Shown piece after piece: positions 7,419 to 14,902 of a DNA stretch of 19,663 nt (position 1 is the first letter of the stretch; each line of letters starts with the position of its first letter). Origin of the DNA: CAJMSU01 sp964650315 (GTDB lineage Bacteria; Bacillota_I; Bacilli_A; RF39; UBA660); NCBI GenBank assembly GCA_964650315.1, contig CAZYQE010000011.1, positions 1 through 19,663 on the forward strand, written 5' to 3'. Made by a program: the position numbers and the translations under genes. The notes beneath the pieces are model-generated. The model was not told the DNA's origin, did not search any database, and saw nothing but the letters and a program-made list of their open reading frames with translations.

Positions 7419-8292
7419 GTTTTAATACTTCCTCCATAGTAGGAACTTTATTTCTACAACCAATTTTCTTAGTAGATAGACCTGCTGCTATAGTAGAATA
7501 TTTTAATATATCTACTAATTTATAATCTTTAGCTAAAAAATGAACAAAAGCAGCATGGAATACATCTCCAGAACCAGTAGTATCAATAGAATTAACTTTA
7601 ATGCTCTTAGTTATTATATAATCTTTATCTTTAGTAATAGATCCATCTTTACCTAATGTAATAATAACTTTACTATCAATAAAATAATTACTAATCATAT
7701 CATAACAACGTTTTATATTACTACTATTAGATAAATCTATATTAGTAAATTCTTCTGCAAAATCTTTAGAACAAATAATATAATTAGAAGTTCTAGCTAA
7801 CTCTATTATTTCAGGATCATTCTTTTCTAAATCAAAAACTATAGTAGCTTTTTTATTATTATTTAATAATTCTTTAGCACTTTCTATATATGTACCATCA
7901 AGTAGTATAATATCTGCATCTTTACTCATATTAACATTTAATTTTCTAATTACTTCTCTACTAGTAGTTACAATAGTTCTAGTAGAATTAGCTAAATTAG
8001 AAATAATTACTGATTTAGGAGTTGAATAACCTTTTCTAATCTCAATACCATCTTTATTAATACCTACTTCATCAAATTCATTTAATAGATATTTACCATA
8101 TAAATCATCACCAATTATACTAAATAATTCTACATCATTACCCCAAAAAGCTAAATTATAAGCATAATTTGCACCATTTCCTCCACCACATTCTACATAA
8201 TCTTTAGAACGTGTTTTACTATCTTCCTTTAAACTTTTATCTACTATATATGTCATATCATATACAGTACTTCCCATACATATAATTTTCAT
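7405..8292 (-). CDS. PfkB/ribokinase-family sugar or nucleoside kinase
   Basis: A 295-residue cytoplasmic kinase of the ribokinase (PfkB) family, which phosphorylates a sugar or nucleoside hydroxyl with ATP. The N-terminal signature is GGGNGANYAYNLAFWG (36-51) and the C-terminal signature DTTGSGDVFHAAF (237-249), with Asp243 as catalytic base next to the anion hole GSG. The N-terminus MKIICMGSTVYDMTYIVD matches the usual first strand with a substrate-binding Asp. The substrate cannot be assigned from sequence alone; ribose, fructose, adenosine and others share these motifs. The ATG at 8292 has AGGAGGT, overlapping the TAG stop of the mannosyltransferase gene, so the two are translationally adjacent. 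It overlaps smr by 14 bases downstream. Confidence 0.9.
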   Translation of the reverse strand: MKIICMGSTVYDMTYIVDKSLKEDSKTRSKDYVECGGGNGANYAYNLAFWGNDVELFSIIGDDLYGKYLLNEFDEVGINKDGIEIRKGYSTPKSVIISNLANSTRTIVTTSREVIRKLNVNMSKDADIILLDGTYIESAKELLNNNKKATIVFDLEKNDPEIIELARTSNYIICSKDFAEEFTNIDLSNSSNIKRCYDMISNYFIDSKVIITLGKDGSITKDKDYIITKSIKVNSIDTTGSGDVFHAAFVHFLAKDYKLVDILKYSTIAAGLSTKKIGCRNKVPTMEEVLKHDFI

Positions 8293-8301
8293 AATAACCT
8301 C

Positions 8302-9951
8302 CTAAAATTCCCAACTCTTTAATAATTTTAAATGTGATATATATGAACTATTAGTCTTTATACCAGATATTACTGGATAATATATTATAAAGAAACTAAT
8401 AAATAAAACTATATAAGTATACATAACCATATCAGTATTTAATTTCTTATTTAAATCTTTAAAGAAATAAACAATACTTAACATCATAAATGGTAAAACA
8501 GAAAAATAATGATATAAGAATATAAATCTACTTACAAATATAGGTGATAACCATACAGATAAAACACCACATACTATTAATAAAGATTCCTTATCTTTTC
8601 TCCTAAATAACATTATAAATGTATAAATAAATGTAATAACACTAAACCACCATATAACAATATTACCAATATTACAAATAGTACCATATCCACTAGAATC
8701 TACTTCTCCTTGATATAACCATATAGGTCTATAAGATATCGGCCAACTATACCAAGGTGATGCGAACGGATGCCATTCTTTAATACCAGCATGAAATTCA
8801 TACATATTTATAGAATTCTCTGCTATATCTGGAATACTTTTCATCTCCATATTAATATTCTTTGGAAACAACATATAAATACCAAAATACAGTATTAAAG
8901 GAATAATAACAAAGAATATAGAAGCCTTACCAAGTAATTTAATATTTATCTTTTTATTTTTAATAATATGTATAAAGAACATAATAGCTAGACCAATACC
9001 AGCTACTAAGCCAACCCATTTTACACATACACTAAGTCCAAAGAATAAACCCGATAATAATAAATGTTTAGTCTTATCACTATTAATATATTTATACATA
9101 TTAAAGTATGAAAGCATTATAAATAGTACTAAAAAACTATCTACTGTACCCATTCTAGTCTGTGCAAAATGAAATGTATCAAATGTCATAATTAAAGCAC
9201 CTAATACAGAAAGTTTTGTACTTTTAAACATACTCTTACAAAATAAATACATAACTATAATCATTATAATACCTGCAATATTACCCATAAATCTATAATA
9301 GAAAGGTGCAAAAGTATTAGAAATCTTTACAGGTATAGCCTGTATTACTTTACCTAGTGGTGGATGTACCCATTCATACGCTTTAATACCATGAGAATAT
9401 TCATATGCAGTTCTTGCAAAATAAACTTCATCAAAATACATACTATTTAAATAATTAATAGCTTTAGGAACACTACCCTTTTCATCAAACAATTTATCTA
9501 GGCCAACATTCTTTTTATTACTACTAATAGTATTATTAATAGTAATTAATTTATTTTTATCATTATAAATAGATATATCACCTAAATAACCACTTTTTAA
9601 AGCCTTTAATTTAATATACCTAGCCTGTCCAAAAAAAAGTTGCTCTTTCCAAGTAAATTCAGAATTATCATTAAAACTAGCTTGATTTACATATTTAACA
9701 TTATCTTGTGAAGAATAAACTTCATAACTACCAGCTTTCCTTCCATTAAATATTTTAATATTATTAATATTTTCATACTTAGAAAACTCAATAGTTAATT
9801 CTTCATTTTTAGAAAGTTTATAAAAAGTTTGAGGATTCTTAAAAGATCCTAAATTTATAAATGATAAGACACTATAAAATAAAACTATAATACCTAAAAT
9901 AATATAATCTTTCTTTAACATATTACTAGTTTTATTTTTATTCTTTTTCAT
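8302..9951 (-). CDS. protein O-mannosyltransferase family (GT39) with N-terminal discoidin-like domain
   Basis: A 549-residue multi-span membrane glycosyltransferase of the GT-C fold, expected to move mannose from a polyprenyl-phosphate donor to Ser/Thr of exported proteins. After membrane segment 1 (about 15-32) comes an outer region (about 40-140) that looks like a beta-sandwich of discoidin (F5/8 C) type: EVYSSQDNVKYV, ARYIKLKAL and LGDISIYNDKN. The catalytic-loop motif follows: YFDEVYFARTAYEYSHGIKAYEW with Asp174-Glu175, then VHPPLGK (about 195-201). Further on are TFDTFHFAQTRMGTVDSF and the PMT C-terminal hallmark WHPFASPWYSWPI, then several more spans. An in-frame GTG at 9978 would add nine residues, but the ATG at 9951 has AGAGGG at proper distance and is preferred. 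It sits between an ABC permease gene (30-base gap) and pfkB. The acceptor proteins are unknown. Confidence 0.88.
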   Translation of the reverse strand: MKKNKNKTSNMLKKDYIILGIIVLFYSVLSFINLGSFKNPQTFYKLSKNEELTIEFSKYENINNIKIFNGRKAGSYEVYSSQDNVKYVNQASFNDNSEFTWKEQLFFGQARYIKLKALKSGYLGDISIYNDKNKLITINNTISSNKKNVGLDKLFDEKGSVPKAINYLNSMYFDEVYFARTAYEYSHGIKAYEWVHPPLGKVIQAIPVKISNTFAPFYYRFMGNIAGIIMIIVMYLFCKSMFKSTKLSVLGALIMTFDTFHFAQTRMGTVDSFLVLFIMLSYFNMYKYINSDKTKHLLLSGLFFGLSVCVKWVGLVAGIGLAIMFFIHIIKNKKINIKLLGKASIFFVIIPLILYFGIYMLFPKNINMEMKSIPDIAENSINMYEFHAGIKEWHPFASPWYSWPISYRPIWLYQGEVDSSGYGTICNIGNIVIWWFSVITFIYTFIMLFRRKDKESLLIVCGVLSVWLSPIFVSRFIFLYHYFSVLPFMMLSIVYFFKDLNKKLNTDMVMYTYIVLFISFFIIYYPVISGIKTNSSYISHLKLLKSWEF

Positions 9952-9957
9952 ATAATA

Positions 9958-9963
9958 CCCTCT
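9958..9963 (-). promoter_or_regulatory. ribosome binding site fixing the mannosyltransferase start
   Basis: AGAGGG lies six bases before the ATG at 9951. It falls inside the longer reading frame that would begin with GTG at 9978, which lacks a comparable site, so the shorter protein is chosen. Confidence 0.7.
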
Positions 9964-9968
9964 ATTTA

Positions 9969-9977
9969 AGTATAGCA
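9969..9977 (-). promoter_or_regulatory. possible internal extended -10 promoter before the mannosyltransferase gene
   Basis: TGCTATACT (9977-9969) fits the TGnTATAAT pattern with one mismatch, but the predicted start would fall on the ribosome binding site and no -35 is visible. The spacing between genes also suits simple co-transcription, so this is weak. Confidence 0.25.
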
Positions 9978-9980
9978 CAC

Positions 9981-10772
9981 TTATACTAATTCTTTTTTAT
10001 TATATTTAATATAAGTACCACCAATAAATAATACAGTAACTAAAATGCTTATAATTACACATAATGGACTAATAGATACTTTAGTTATAACATGTCTAAT
10101 ATCTGCTAAAGTATAAATACTAAAGTATTTTAAAATCTCTACATCTTTAGCTAATTCACTTAATATATTTAATATATAAAATATAAATACTAAACCTAAA
10201 CTTATACCCATAGTCTTCTTAGTCTTACGTAAGAAAGTAGATATAAATAAAGAAATTGCAAAGAAAGGTAGTCCTATAAATATAGGAGTAATACTAAGTA
10301 GTAAATATTGTTTATGATTAAAATCTCCACTTAAACATAAACAAATATAATTAAATACACTTAGTGTTAAAACCATTAAAATAATATAAGTAATTCCTAC
10401 TATAATTTTATTAGTAACTATATTACATCTTTTTACAGGTAAACTTTCTAAGTATTCAATAGTCTTTTCATCTTCTTCTTTTAATAAAATATTAAATCCC
10501 ATAAATGATGAATAAAAACCAACTACTAATAATACAAACATAAATCCTTCAGATTTTAACCACCCATATACAGTATTCATAGAAGTAATATCCATATTAA
10601 ATGCCTTTAACATTTCTGGAGGAAATACTTTCATCATTTCATCAAAGTTTTTTATATTATCATCTACAACAATAAAAGGATATATTGAAAATACAAATAT
10701 GAACATAATTATTAATACACTAGTCCATATAATAAAACTCTTTAAATTAACTTTAAACTCTCTTTTTAACAT
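9981..10772 (-). CDS. ABC-2 type transporter permease
   Basis: A 263-residue membrane protein with about six hydrophobic segments: near 13-31, 76-97, 124-148, 159-180, 189-206 and 236-255. Between the first two lies a roughly 45-residue outer loop. The ABC-2 pattern is recognisable: a short basic N-terminus (MLKREFKVNLKSFIIW), FNILLKEEDEKTIEYLESLPVKRCNIVTNKI (the coupling region typical of these exporters) and a basic C-terminal end. It would form the pore of an exporter powered by the ATPase encoded just upstream, with only eight bases between the genes and AGGTGA before its ATG. The cargo is unknown. Relatives occur in bacitracin-type resistance, lantibiotic immunity and general stress exporters; nothing here picks among them. 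Confidence 0.88.
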   Translation of the reverse strand: MLKREFKVNLKSFIIWTSVLIIMFIFVFSIYPFIVVDDNIKNFDEMMKVFPPEMLKAFNMDITSMNTVYGWLKSEGFMFVLLVVGFYSSFMGFNILLKEEDEKTIEYLESLPVKRCNIVTNKIIVGITYIILMVLTLSVFNYICLCLSGDFNHKQYLLLSITPIFIGLPFFAISLFISTFLRKTKKTMGISLGLVFIFYILNILSELAKDVEILKYFSIYTLADIRHVITKVSISPLCVIISILVTVLFIGGTYIKYNKKELV

Positions 10773-10780
10773 AATTTCAC

Positions 10781-11656
10781 CTACTTATAATATTTATTAA
10801 ATAAATCTTCTAAAGAAATAGTCTCTATTAATAATTTATCAATTTTATATTTATTTAATTTATTTAATAACTCATTACTATCCATATTATTTATAAATAT
10901 AACTTCGTTATCATTCTCACTCTTTATTTCTAATTTTAAATCTTTTTTAATTTTATTAATATCTTTAGAAGAAATAGTTAAGTATGTATAATTATCTTTC
11001 ATTATATTTTCCATAGAATCTTCTTTTATAATTACACCATCTTTTATAAAACCTATATCCTTACATAAACTAGATACTTCACTTAAAACATGTGAAGAAT
11101 ATAAAATAGTCATACCTTTTTTATTTTCTTTTAATAATATATCATGTAAAGTACTTTGCATAATTGGATCTAGACCACTAGTAGGCTCATCTAATATTAA
11201 TAATTCTGGTTCATGCATTAAAGCAAGTACAATACCTACTTTCTTTAAATTACCCAAAGATAAATCTTCTAACTTCATATTTTCATTTATCTTTAATGAT
11301 TTAACTAATTCATCTCTTCTTTCAGAAATATCTTTATCATAGAAAGATTCATGATAATCTAATATTCCTTTTACAGTCATATCATCATATAAATTAATCT
11401 CACTAGGTAAATAACCTATTTTAGATTTAGTATTAATATCACTAGTATCTAGAATTTCTCCATCAAAATATATTTCACCACTAGTTTTATTAACTAATCC
11501 CATAACAGTTCTAATAGTAGTAGATTTACCTGCTCCATTAGGCCCAATAAATCCATAGATATTACCTTTTTCTAACTTTAAAGAAACATCTTCTACTCCC
11601 CTAGATTTTCCATAGTACTTTTTAAGTTTTTTTATTTCTAATATATATTTACTCAT
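10781..11656 (-). CDS. ABC transporter ATP-binding protein (BcrA/YtrB-like)
   Basis: A 291-residue nucleotide-binding subunit of an ABC-2 exporter. Motifs in order are Walker A GPNGAGKST (38-46), the GYLPSE stretch in the Q-loop position (81-86) where this subgroup often lacks Gln, the variant signature LSLGNLKKV (132-140), Walker B LLILDEPTSGLDP (152-164) and the switch His189 in SSHVLSE. The degenerate signature (SLGN in place of SGGQ) is normal in the BcrA-like exporter group. About 80 residues after the core (210-291) form a subgroup-specific C-terminal domain. The ATG at 11656 has AGGAGGA upstream and an extended -10 close by. It is first of the five-gene run ABC ATPase, permease, mannosyltransferase, pfkB and smr. 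Confidence 0.92.
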   Translation of the reverse strand: MSKYILEIKKLKKYYGKSRGVEDVSLKLEKGNIYGFIGPNGAGKSTTIRTVMGLVNKTSGEIYFDGEILDTSDINTKSKIGYLPSEINLYDDMTVKGILDYHESFYDKDISERRDELVKSLKINENMKLEDLSLGNLKKVGIVLALMHEPELLILDEPTSGLDPIMQSTLHDILLKENKKGMTILYSSHVLSEVSSLCKDIGFIKDGVIIKEDSMENIMKDNYTYLTISSKDINKIKKDLKLEIKSENDNEVIFINNMDSNELLNKLNKYKIDKLLIETISLEDLFNKYYK

Positions 11657-11673
11657 ACTATCCTCCTATATAA

Positions 11674-11682
11674 ATTATATCA
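11674..11682 (-). promoter_or_regulatory. extended -10 promoter of the ABC/mannosyltransferase operon
   Basis: TGATATAAT (11682-11674) follows directly after the U-tract of the preceding terminator. No -35 is recognisable at 16-18 bases, where the terminator arm lies, so the TGn extension would carry recognition. The start would fall almost on the AGGAGG, giving a leader of about a dozen bases. Confidence 0.6.
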
Positions 11683-11683
11683 C

Positions 11684-11717
11684 AAAAAAAGACTAAGTTG
11701 CGTACTATACTTAGTCT
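11684..11717 (-). terminator. intrinsic terminator of the GDPD/DUF308 unit
   Basis: A perfect 9-bp stem (AGACTAAGT / ACTTAGTCT, arms 11717-11709 and 11698-11690) with a 10-base loop is followed by seven Ts on the minus strand. The TAG stop of the DUF308-like gene (11718-11716) enters the first arm. The closing arm and T-run are shared with the terminator at 14390-14426. Confidence 0.87.
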
Positions 11718-12504
11718 ATTTTTTCTTTTTCTTATTTGTTTTTTCTTTTTTAGTAGTTTTTTGCTCTTCTCCATATAATATTTCTTTAAACTTTTTTTCT
11801 TTAAGTTTACTTGCTACATTCATTGTCCTCATAGAAACTATTAAATCAGATATTCCTGTATATAAGAAGATAATACCCCATACTACCATAGAATAACTTG
11901 AAACTAAAAGTAATATACCTAGAACAACAGTCGCAATATTAACAACTAAATATAAAATCGTAGACTTATTAGACTTAGATAAAATATTCTCAATAGGTTT
12001 CATAAATTTATCTCGTTGCTCATCCATTCCCTTATCTACATCTTCACTAGGTGATTTTTTATTAGCAAACTTCTCATATTTTTTAGCAATCTTTTCAGCA
12101 TATCCAGAAAACTTAGTTAAATGTAGAGTATTAAATATATTAGATAATCCATCATATATAATAAATAATGAAAGTAATAACTGTATATATGCAGATATAG
12201 TATCAGGATAAATATATGTAATTACTGCAACTATTACAATAAGTGCAGATATTATAATTGATTTTTTATCTTTTTGTTTTGCACTAAGATTTGTAACCAA
12301 TGATAAGAAAGCTGCAAAAAATACAAGCATTATTATATTTCTTGCCATACCTTCTAAAGAAGCAGCTGGATTTAAAAGAATTGATATACCCTCTACTATA
12401 AGAAAAAGAGCAATTATTAATTTATTTTTCATAATTATATCAACTTTACCCGCAGCATTTTCTACTTTTTTCATAGTATTATCAAAATTTGTTTTTTTAG
12501 CCAT
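11716..12504 (-). CDS. multi-span membrane protein, DUF308/HdeD-like
   Basis: A 262-residue protein from the preferred ATG. Hydrophobic segments lie around 27-46, 55-74, 82-100 and 103-122; a charged inside loop (about 135-180) follows, then a final pair around 184-204 and 207-224. The tail is almost all Lys and Glu. Paired short hydrophobic hairpins ending in YDGLSNIF and YTGISDLIVS resemble the DUF308 (HdeD-like) family, seen in acid-stress membrane proteins of other bacteria; a role in acid stress here is not shown. A TTG at 12522 in the same frame would add six residues, but the GGAGG lies inside that stretch, so the ATG at 12504 is the real start. It follows the GDPD gene by 23 bases. 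Confidence 0.8.
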   Translation of the reverse strand: MAKKTNFDNTMKKVENAAGKVDIIMKNKLIIALFLIVEGISILLNPAASLEGMARNIIMLVFFAAFLSLVTNLSAKQKDKKSIIISALIVIVAVITYIYPDTISAYIQLLLSLFIIYDGLSNIFNTLHLTKFSGYAEKIAKKYEKFANKKSPSEDVDKGMDEQRDKFMKPIENILSKSNKSTILYLVVNIATVVLGILLLVSSYSMVVWGIIFLYTGISDLIVSMRTMNVASKLKEKKFKEILYGEEQKTTKKEKTNKKKKK

Positions 12505-12511
12505 ATATATT

Positions 12512-12516
12512 CCTCC
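12512..12516 (-). promoter_or_regulatory. ribosome binding site fixing the DUF308-like start
   Basis: GGAGG lies seven bases before the ATG at 12504 and inside the alternative longer frame starting at a TTG at 12522, which rules that frame out. Confidence 0.8.
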
Positions 12517-12527
12517 AATCAATTTTT

Positions 12528-14357
12528 TTATTTATTTTTATATATACTTTTCATAAATTCACTAATAAGATCACTACTCTTACTTTTCTCAACTAATTCT
12601 TTTCCTAATTCAATATTATCAGTAATGATATTATCTACATTCATATCAATCATATTATTTATACTCTCCTCAGTATTTATTGTCCAAGCATACAATTCTT
12701 TACCAGAATTATGAACGGTATTAACCAAAACTTCATTTACATTTGATGCTTCAACACTAAATGCATCAGCATATTTTGCATCTATTATGTTTCCGATTGC
12801 TATACTCATAACGTAAACTGTTTTTATTTCTTTATCTGCCTTTTTCACATTTTCTAATGCACTATATATTTGCGAAGTAATAACACATCTATCTTCAAAT
12901 TCATATTCTTTAATTAAATCTACTACTTGTTTTTCAAAATCAATTTCTTTACCTGTTGGTTTTATTTCAATATTAAGTCTAATATTATTATCTTTAGCAT
13001 ATTGCAATACTTCTTTCAATAAAGGTATTTTTTCATTTTTAAATTTTTTACTAAAGAAACTTCCTGCATCAAGCTTTTCAATTTCACTATAATTTGTATC
13101 AATAATATCCTTATTTACACCTGTTACTCTACTTAAATTTGTATCATGAGATACTACTATTTGTCTATCTTTTGTTTGTTGAATGTCTAATTCTATCCAA
13201 TCAGCACCTAACTTTTTAGCACCTCTAAATGCTGCCATAGTATTTTCAGGATATTTAACACTTGCCCCTCTATGAGCAGTTATTTCCATTTTTCTTATAT
13301 ATTTAATATTAAGATTAGTCTCACCTATTATTATTTGATATGTAAATAAACTACCTGAAACAACTGATAGTAATACTACAATAGTTATAATATATTTTAA
13401 AATTGTATTATGTTTTTTATCTTTTATTATCTTATTATAAGCAATATGTTTTATTTTTTCTTTTTTATCTGTTTTATGTTTATAGAACATTGCACTAATT
13501 GTCGCAAAACTGATTGAATTAGTAATAAAAGCAAAAATAATTAAACATACTACAATTAATAACCACACAATAGTTATAGACACACTTTCAATAACTTTTA
13601 GATTACCTAATATCTTACTAATTAACATAATTATCAAGATACCTAATATTATAAATAATGTATATATAACTGATGTAATAATTTGTACTAAAAATATTTT
13701 TAATAAATCAACTAACCTACTTTTTTTAATTAGTTCTTTACTACTTTTTCTTGCTTCTTTAAAACTCTTATCTTCAAGAATCATATAATTAAGTGAATAT
13801 AACCATTTTGACATAATTGATAAAAGTAATAAATAAACAAGTATATATATAATTGACAATGTATAATTTGAATTTATATAATCCATAATAAATTCAGGTA
13901 ATTTAATCGATGTAATTACATTAGAACTAATACCTATATTTAAAAATGGCATTAAAAATAATATTAAAAATGCTATAGATATATTTTTTAAATTAAACAC
14001 TTTTTTACACTTATTAATAGATAATTTTATTAAATCTAACATTCCAATTTTTTCTTTTTTAGATGAAATATCAAATAATACAATTATTGCTGTAATATCA
14101 AAAATTGTCACAATAGTTAAATATATAATAATTAAAATTAACATAATTAACGTTATTGGATTTACTAAAAAACTAACAATATTTTCTAAAGTTAAATATG
14201 TATAACCTGTCAATTTCATTGCTAAACTAAATCCTGATATTGCAAACGGTATTAAAATAATACTTAGTAATGCTTTGTATATAATTTCAAATTTAATTAA
14301 TGTTTTTAAATTATATCCAATCATATTTGAAATTCTTTTTATATAATTATTTTTCAT
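12528..14357 (-). CDS. membrane-anchored glycerophosphodiester phosphodiesterase
   Basis: A 609-residue protein with an N-terminal membrane part and a C-terminal GDPD catalytic domain, the arrangement of the GPDPase_memb + GDPD family. The membrane part has about seven hydrophobic segments (near 22-48, 64-97, 125-145, 165-187, 218-247, 258-285 and 320-343). The TIM-barrel GDPD (about 357-595) faces outside after the last span and carries ITAHRGA (359-365, His362, Arg363), YPENT (369-373), the metal ligands Glu389 and Asp391 in WIELDIQ, His404 in SHDTNLSRVTG and Glu464/Lys466 in NIEIKP. All catalytic residues are present. It hydrolyses glycerophosphodiesters to glycerol-3-phosphate and an alcohol; lipid head groups or lipoteichoic-acid glycerophosphate are plausible substrates for an outward-facing enzyme, which is inference. 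It is co-transcribed with the DUF308-like gene. Confidence 0.92.
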   Translation of the reverse strand: MKNNYIKRISNMIGYNLKTLIKFEIIYKALLSIILIPFAISGFSLAMKLTGYTYLTLENIVSFLVNPITLIMLILIIIYLTIVTIFDITAIIVLFDISSKKEKIGMLDLIKLSINKCKKVFNLKNISIAFLILFLMPFLNIGISSNVITSIKLPEFIMDYINSNYTLSIIYILVYLLLLSIMSKWLYSLNYMILEDKSFKEARKSSKELIKKSRLVDLLKIFLVQIITSVIYTLFIILGILIIMLISKILGNLKVIESVSITIVWLLIVVCLIIFAFITNSISFATISAMFYKHKTDKKEKIKHIAYNKIIKDKKHNTILKYIITIVVLLSVVSGSLFTYQIIIGETNLNIKYIRKMEITAHRGASVKYPENTMAAFRGAKKLGADWIELDIQQTKDRQIVVSHDTNLSRVTGVNKDIIDTNYSEIEKLDAGSFFSKKFKNEKIPLLKEVLQYAKDNNIRLNIEIKPTGKEIDFEKQVVDLIKEYEFEDRCVITSQIYSALENVKKADKEIKTVYVMSIAIGNIIDAKYADAFSVEASNVNEVLVNTVHNSGKELYAWTINTEESINNMIDMNVDNIITDNIELGKELVEKSKSSDLISEFMKSIYKNK

Positions 14358-14379
14358 TATATATTACTCCTTTTTCTAC

Positions 14380-14388
14380 ATTATACCA
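14380..14388 (-). promoter_or_regulatory. extended -10 promoter of the GDPD/DUF308 unit
   Basis: TGGTATAAT (14388-14380) is joined directly to the U-tract of the preceding terminator, as at 11674. No consensus -35 is visible. AAAGGAG follows within about ten bases, so the leader is very short. Confidence 0.6.
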
Positions 14389-14389
14389 C

Positions 14390-14426
14390 AAAAAAAGACT
14401 AAGTTATATAAATCAACTTAATCTTT
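14390..14426 (-). terminator. intrinsic terminator of the propeller/DUF5684 unit
   Basis: A 12-bp stem (AAAGATTAAGTT with AACTTAGTCTTT, arms 14426-14415 and 14405-14394, one U-G wobble) with a 9-base loop, followed by the rest of a seven-T run on the minus strand. It starts about 14 bases after the stop codon of the DUF5684-like gene. Confidence 0.83.
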
Positions 14427-14440
14427 TAAACATTCATAAA

Positions 14441-14902
14441 TTATTCTTCAAATTTAATGTATTTTGATTTATTAAATCCTAAAATAACAATAAATATGTA
14501 TGGAAAAAATATAATTCCTAAAGACCAAAATATATTCTTTTTAAAAGATCTAGAAATTCTAATAGATAAAACAATATAATTATATAGTAAACATACTGTT
14601 AATATAAATATTAATAATTCAAATAATCCTTGACTATAAATAAAACAAGTTGGAATGATACACACAAAAGATATTATCAATAATAACATAAAATATTTTG
14701 TTTGCCAGAATATTTTATACAATAAATAAATATTATAAAAAGGTATTAATGATTTCCATCCTTTTTCATTAGCTTTTTCAAATATTTTAAAATATCCTAT
14801 TATTGTAAATAAAGAAAGAATTATGATACAAAAACAAAGACTATAAAAAATAATTTTATTTGAAAACAATTCTCCCCCTAACATAAATAATACGTCGTTC
14901 AT
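14441..14902 (-). CDS. DUF5684-like small membrane protein
   Basis: A 153-residue protein with hydrophobic segments near 17-37, 68-88, 92-112 and 124-142. The pattern KANEKGWKSLIPFYNIYLLYKI (43-64) followed later by SFKKNIFWSLGIIFFPYIFIVILGF (119-143) is the hallmark of the DUF5684 family, membrane proteins of unknown function that often sit near signal peptidase-like or secreted proteins. Its ATG overlaps the stop of the preceding gene by one base (TAATG at 14904-14900), with AAGGAGGG inside that gene's last codons, so translation is coupled. Pairing with an outward-facing propeller protein suggests that the two work together, an inference from coupling alone. Confidence 0.72.
   Translation of the reverse strand: MNDVLFMLGGELFSNKIIFYSLCFCIIILSLFTIIGYFKIFEKANEKGWKSLIPFYNIYLLYKIFWQTKYFMLLLIISFVCIIPTCFIYSQGLFELLIFILTVCLLYNYIVLSIRISRSFKKNIFWSLGIIFFPYIFIVILGFNKSKYIKFEE

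Noticed and set aside
9967..9991. Inverted repeat AGTATA/TATACT before the mannosyltransferase gene
   Set aside because: Only 6 bp and A-T rich, overlapping a possible -10. It is too weak to call an operator or terminator.
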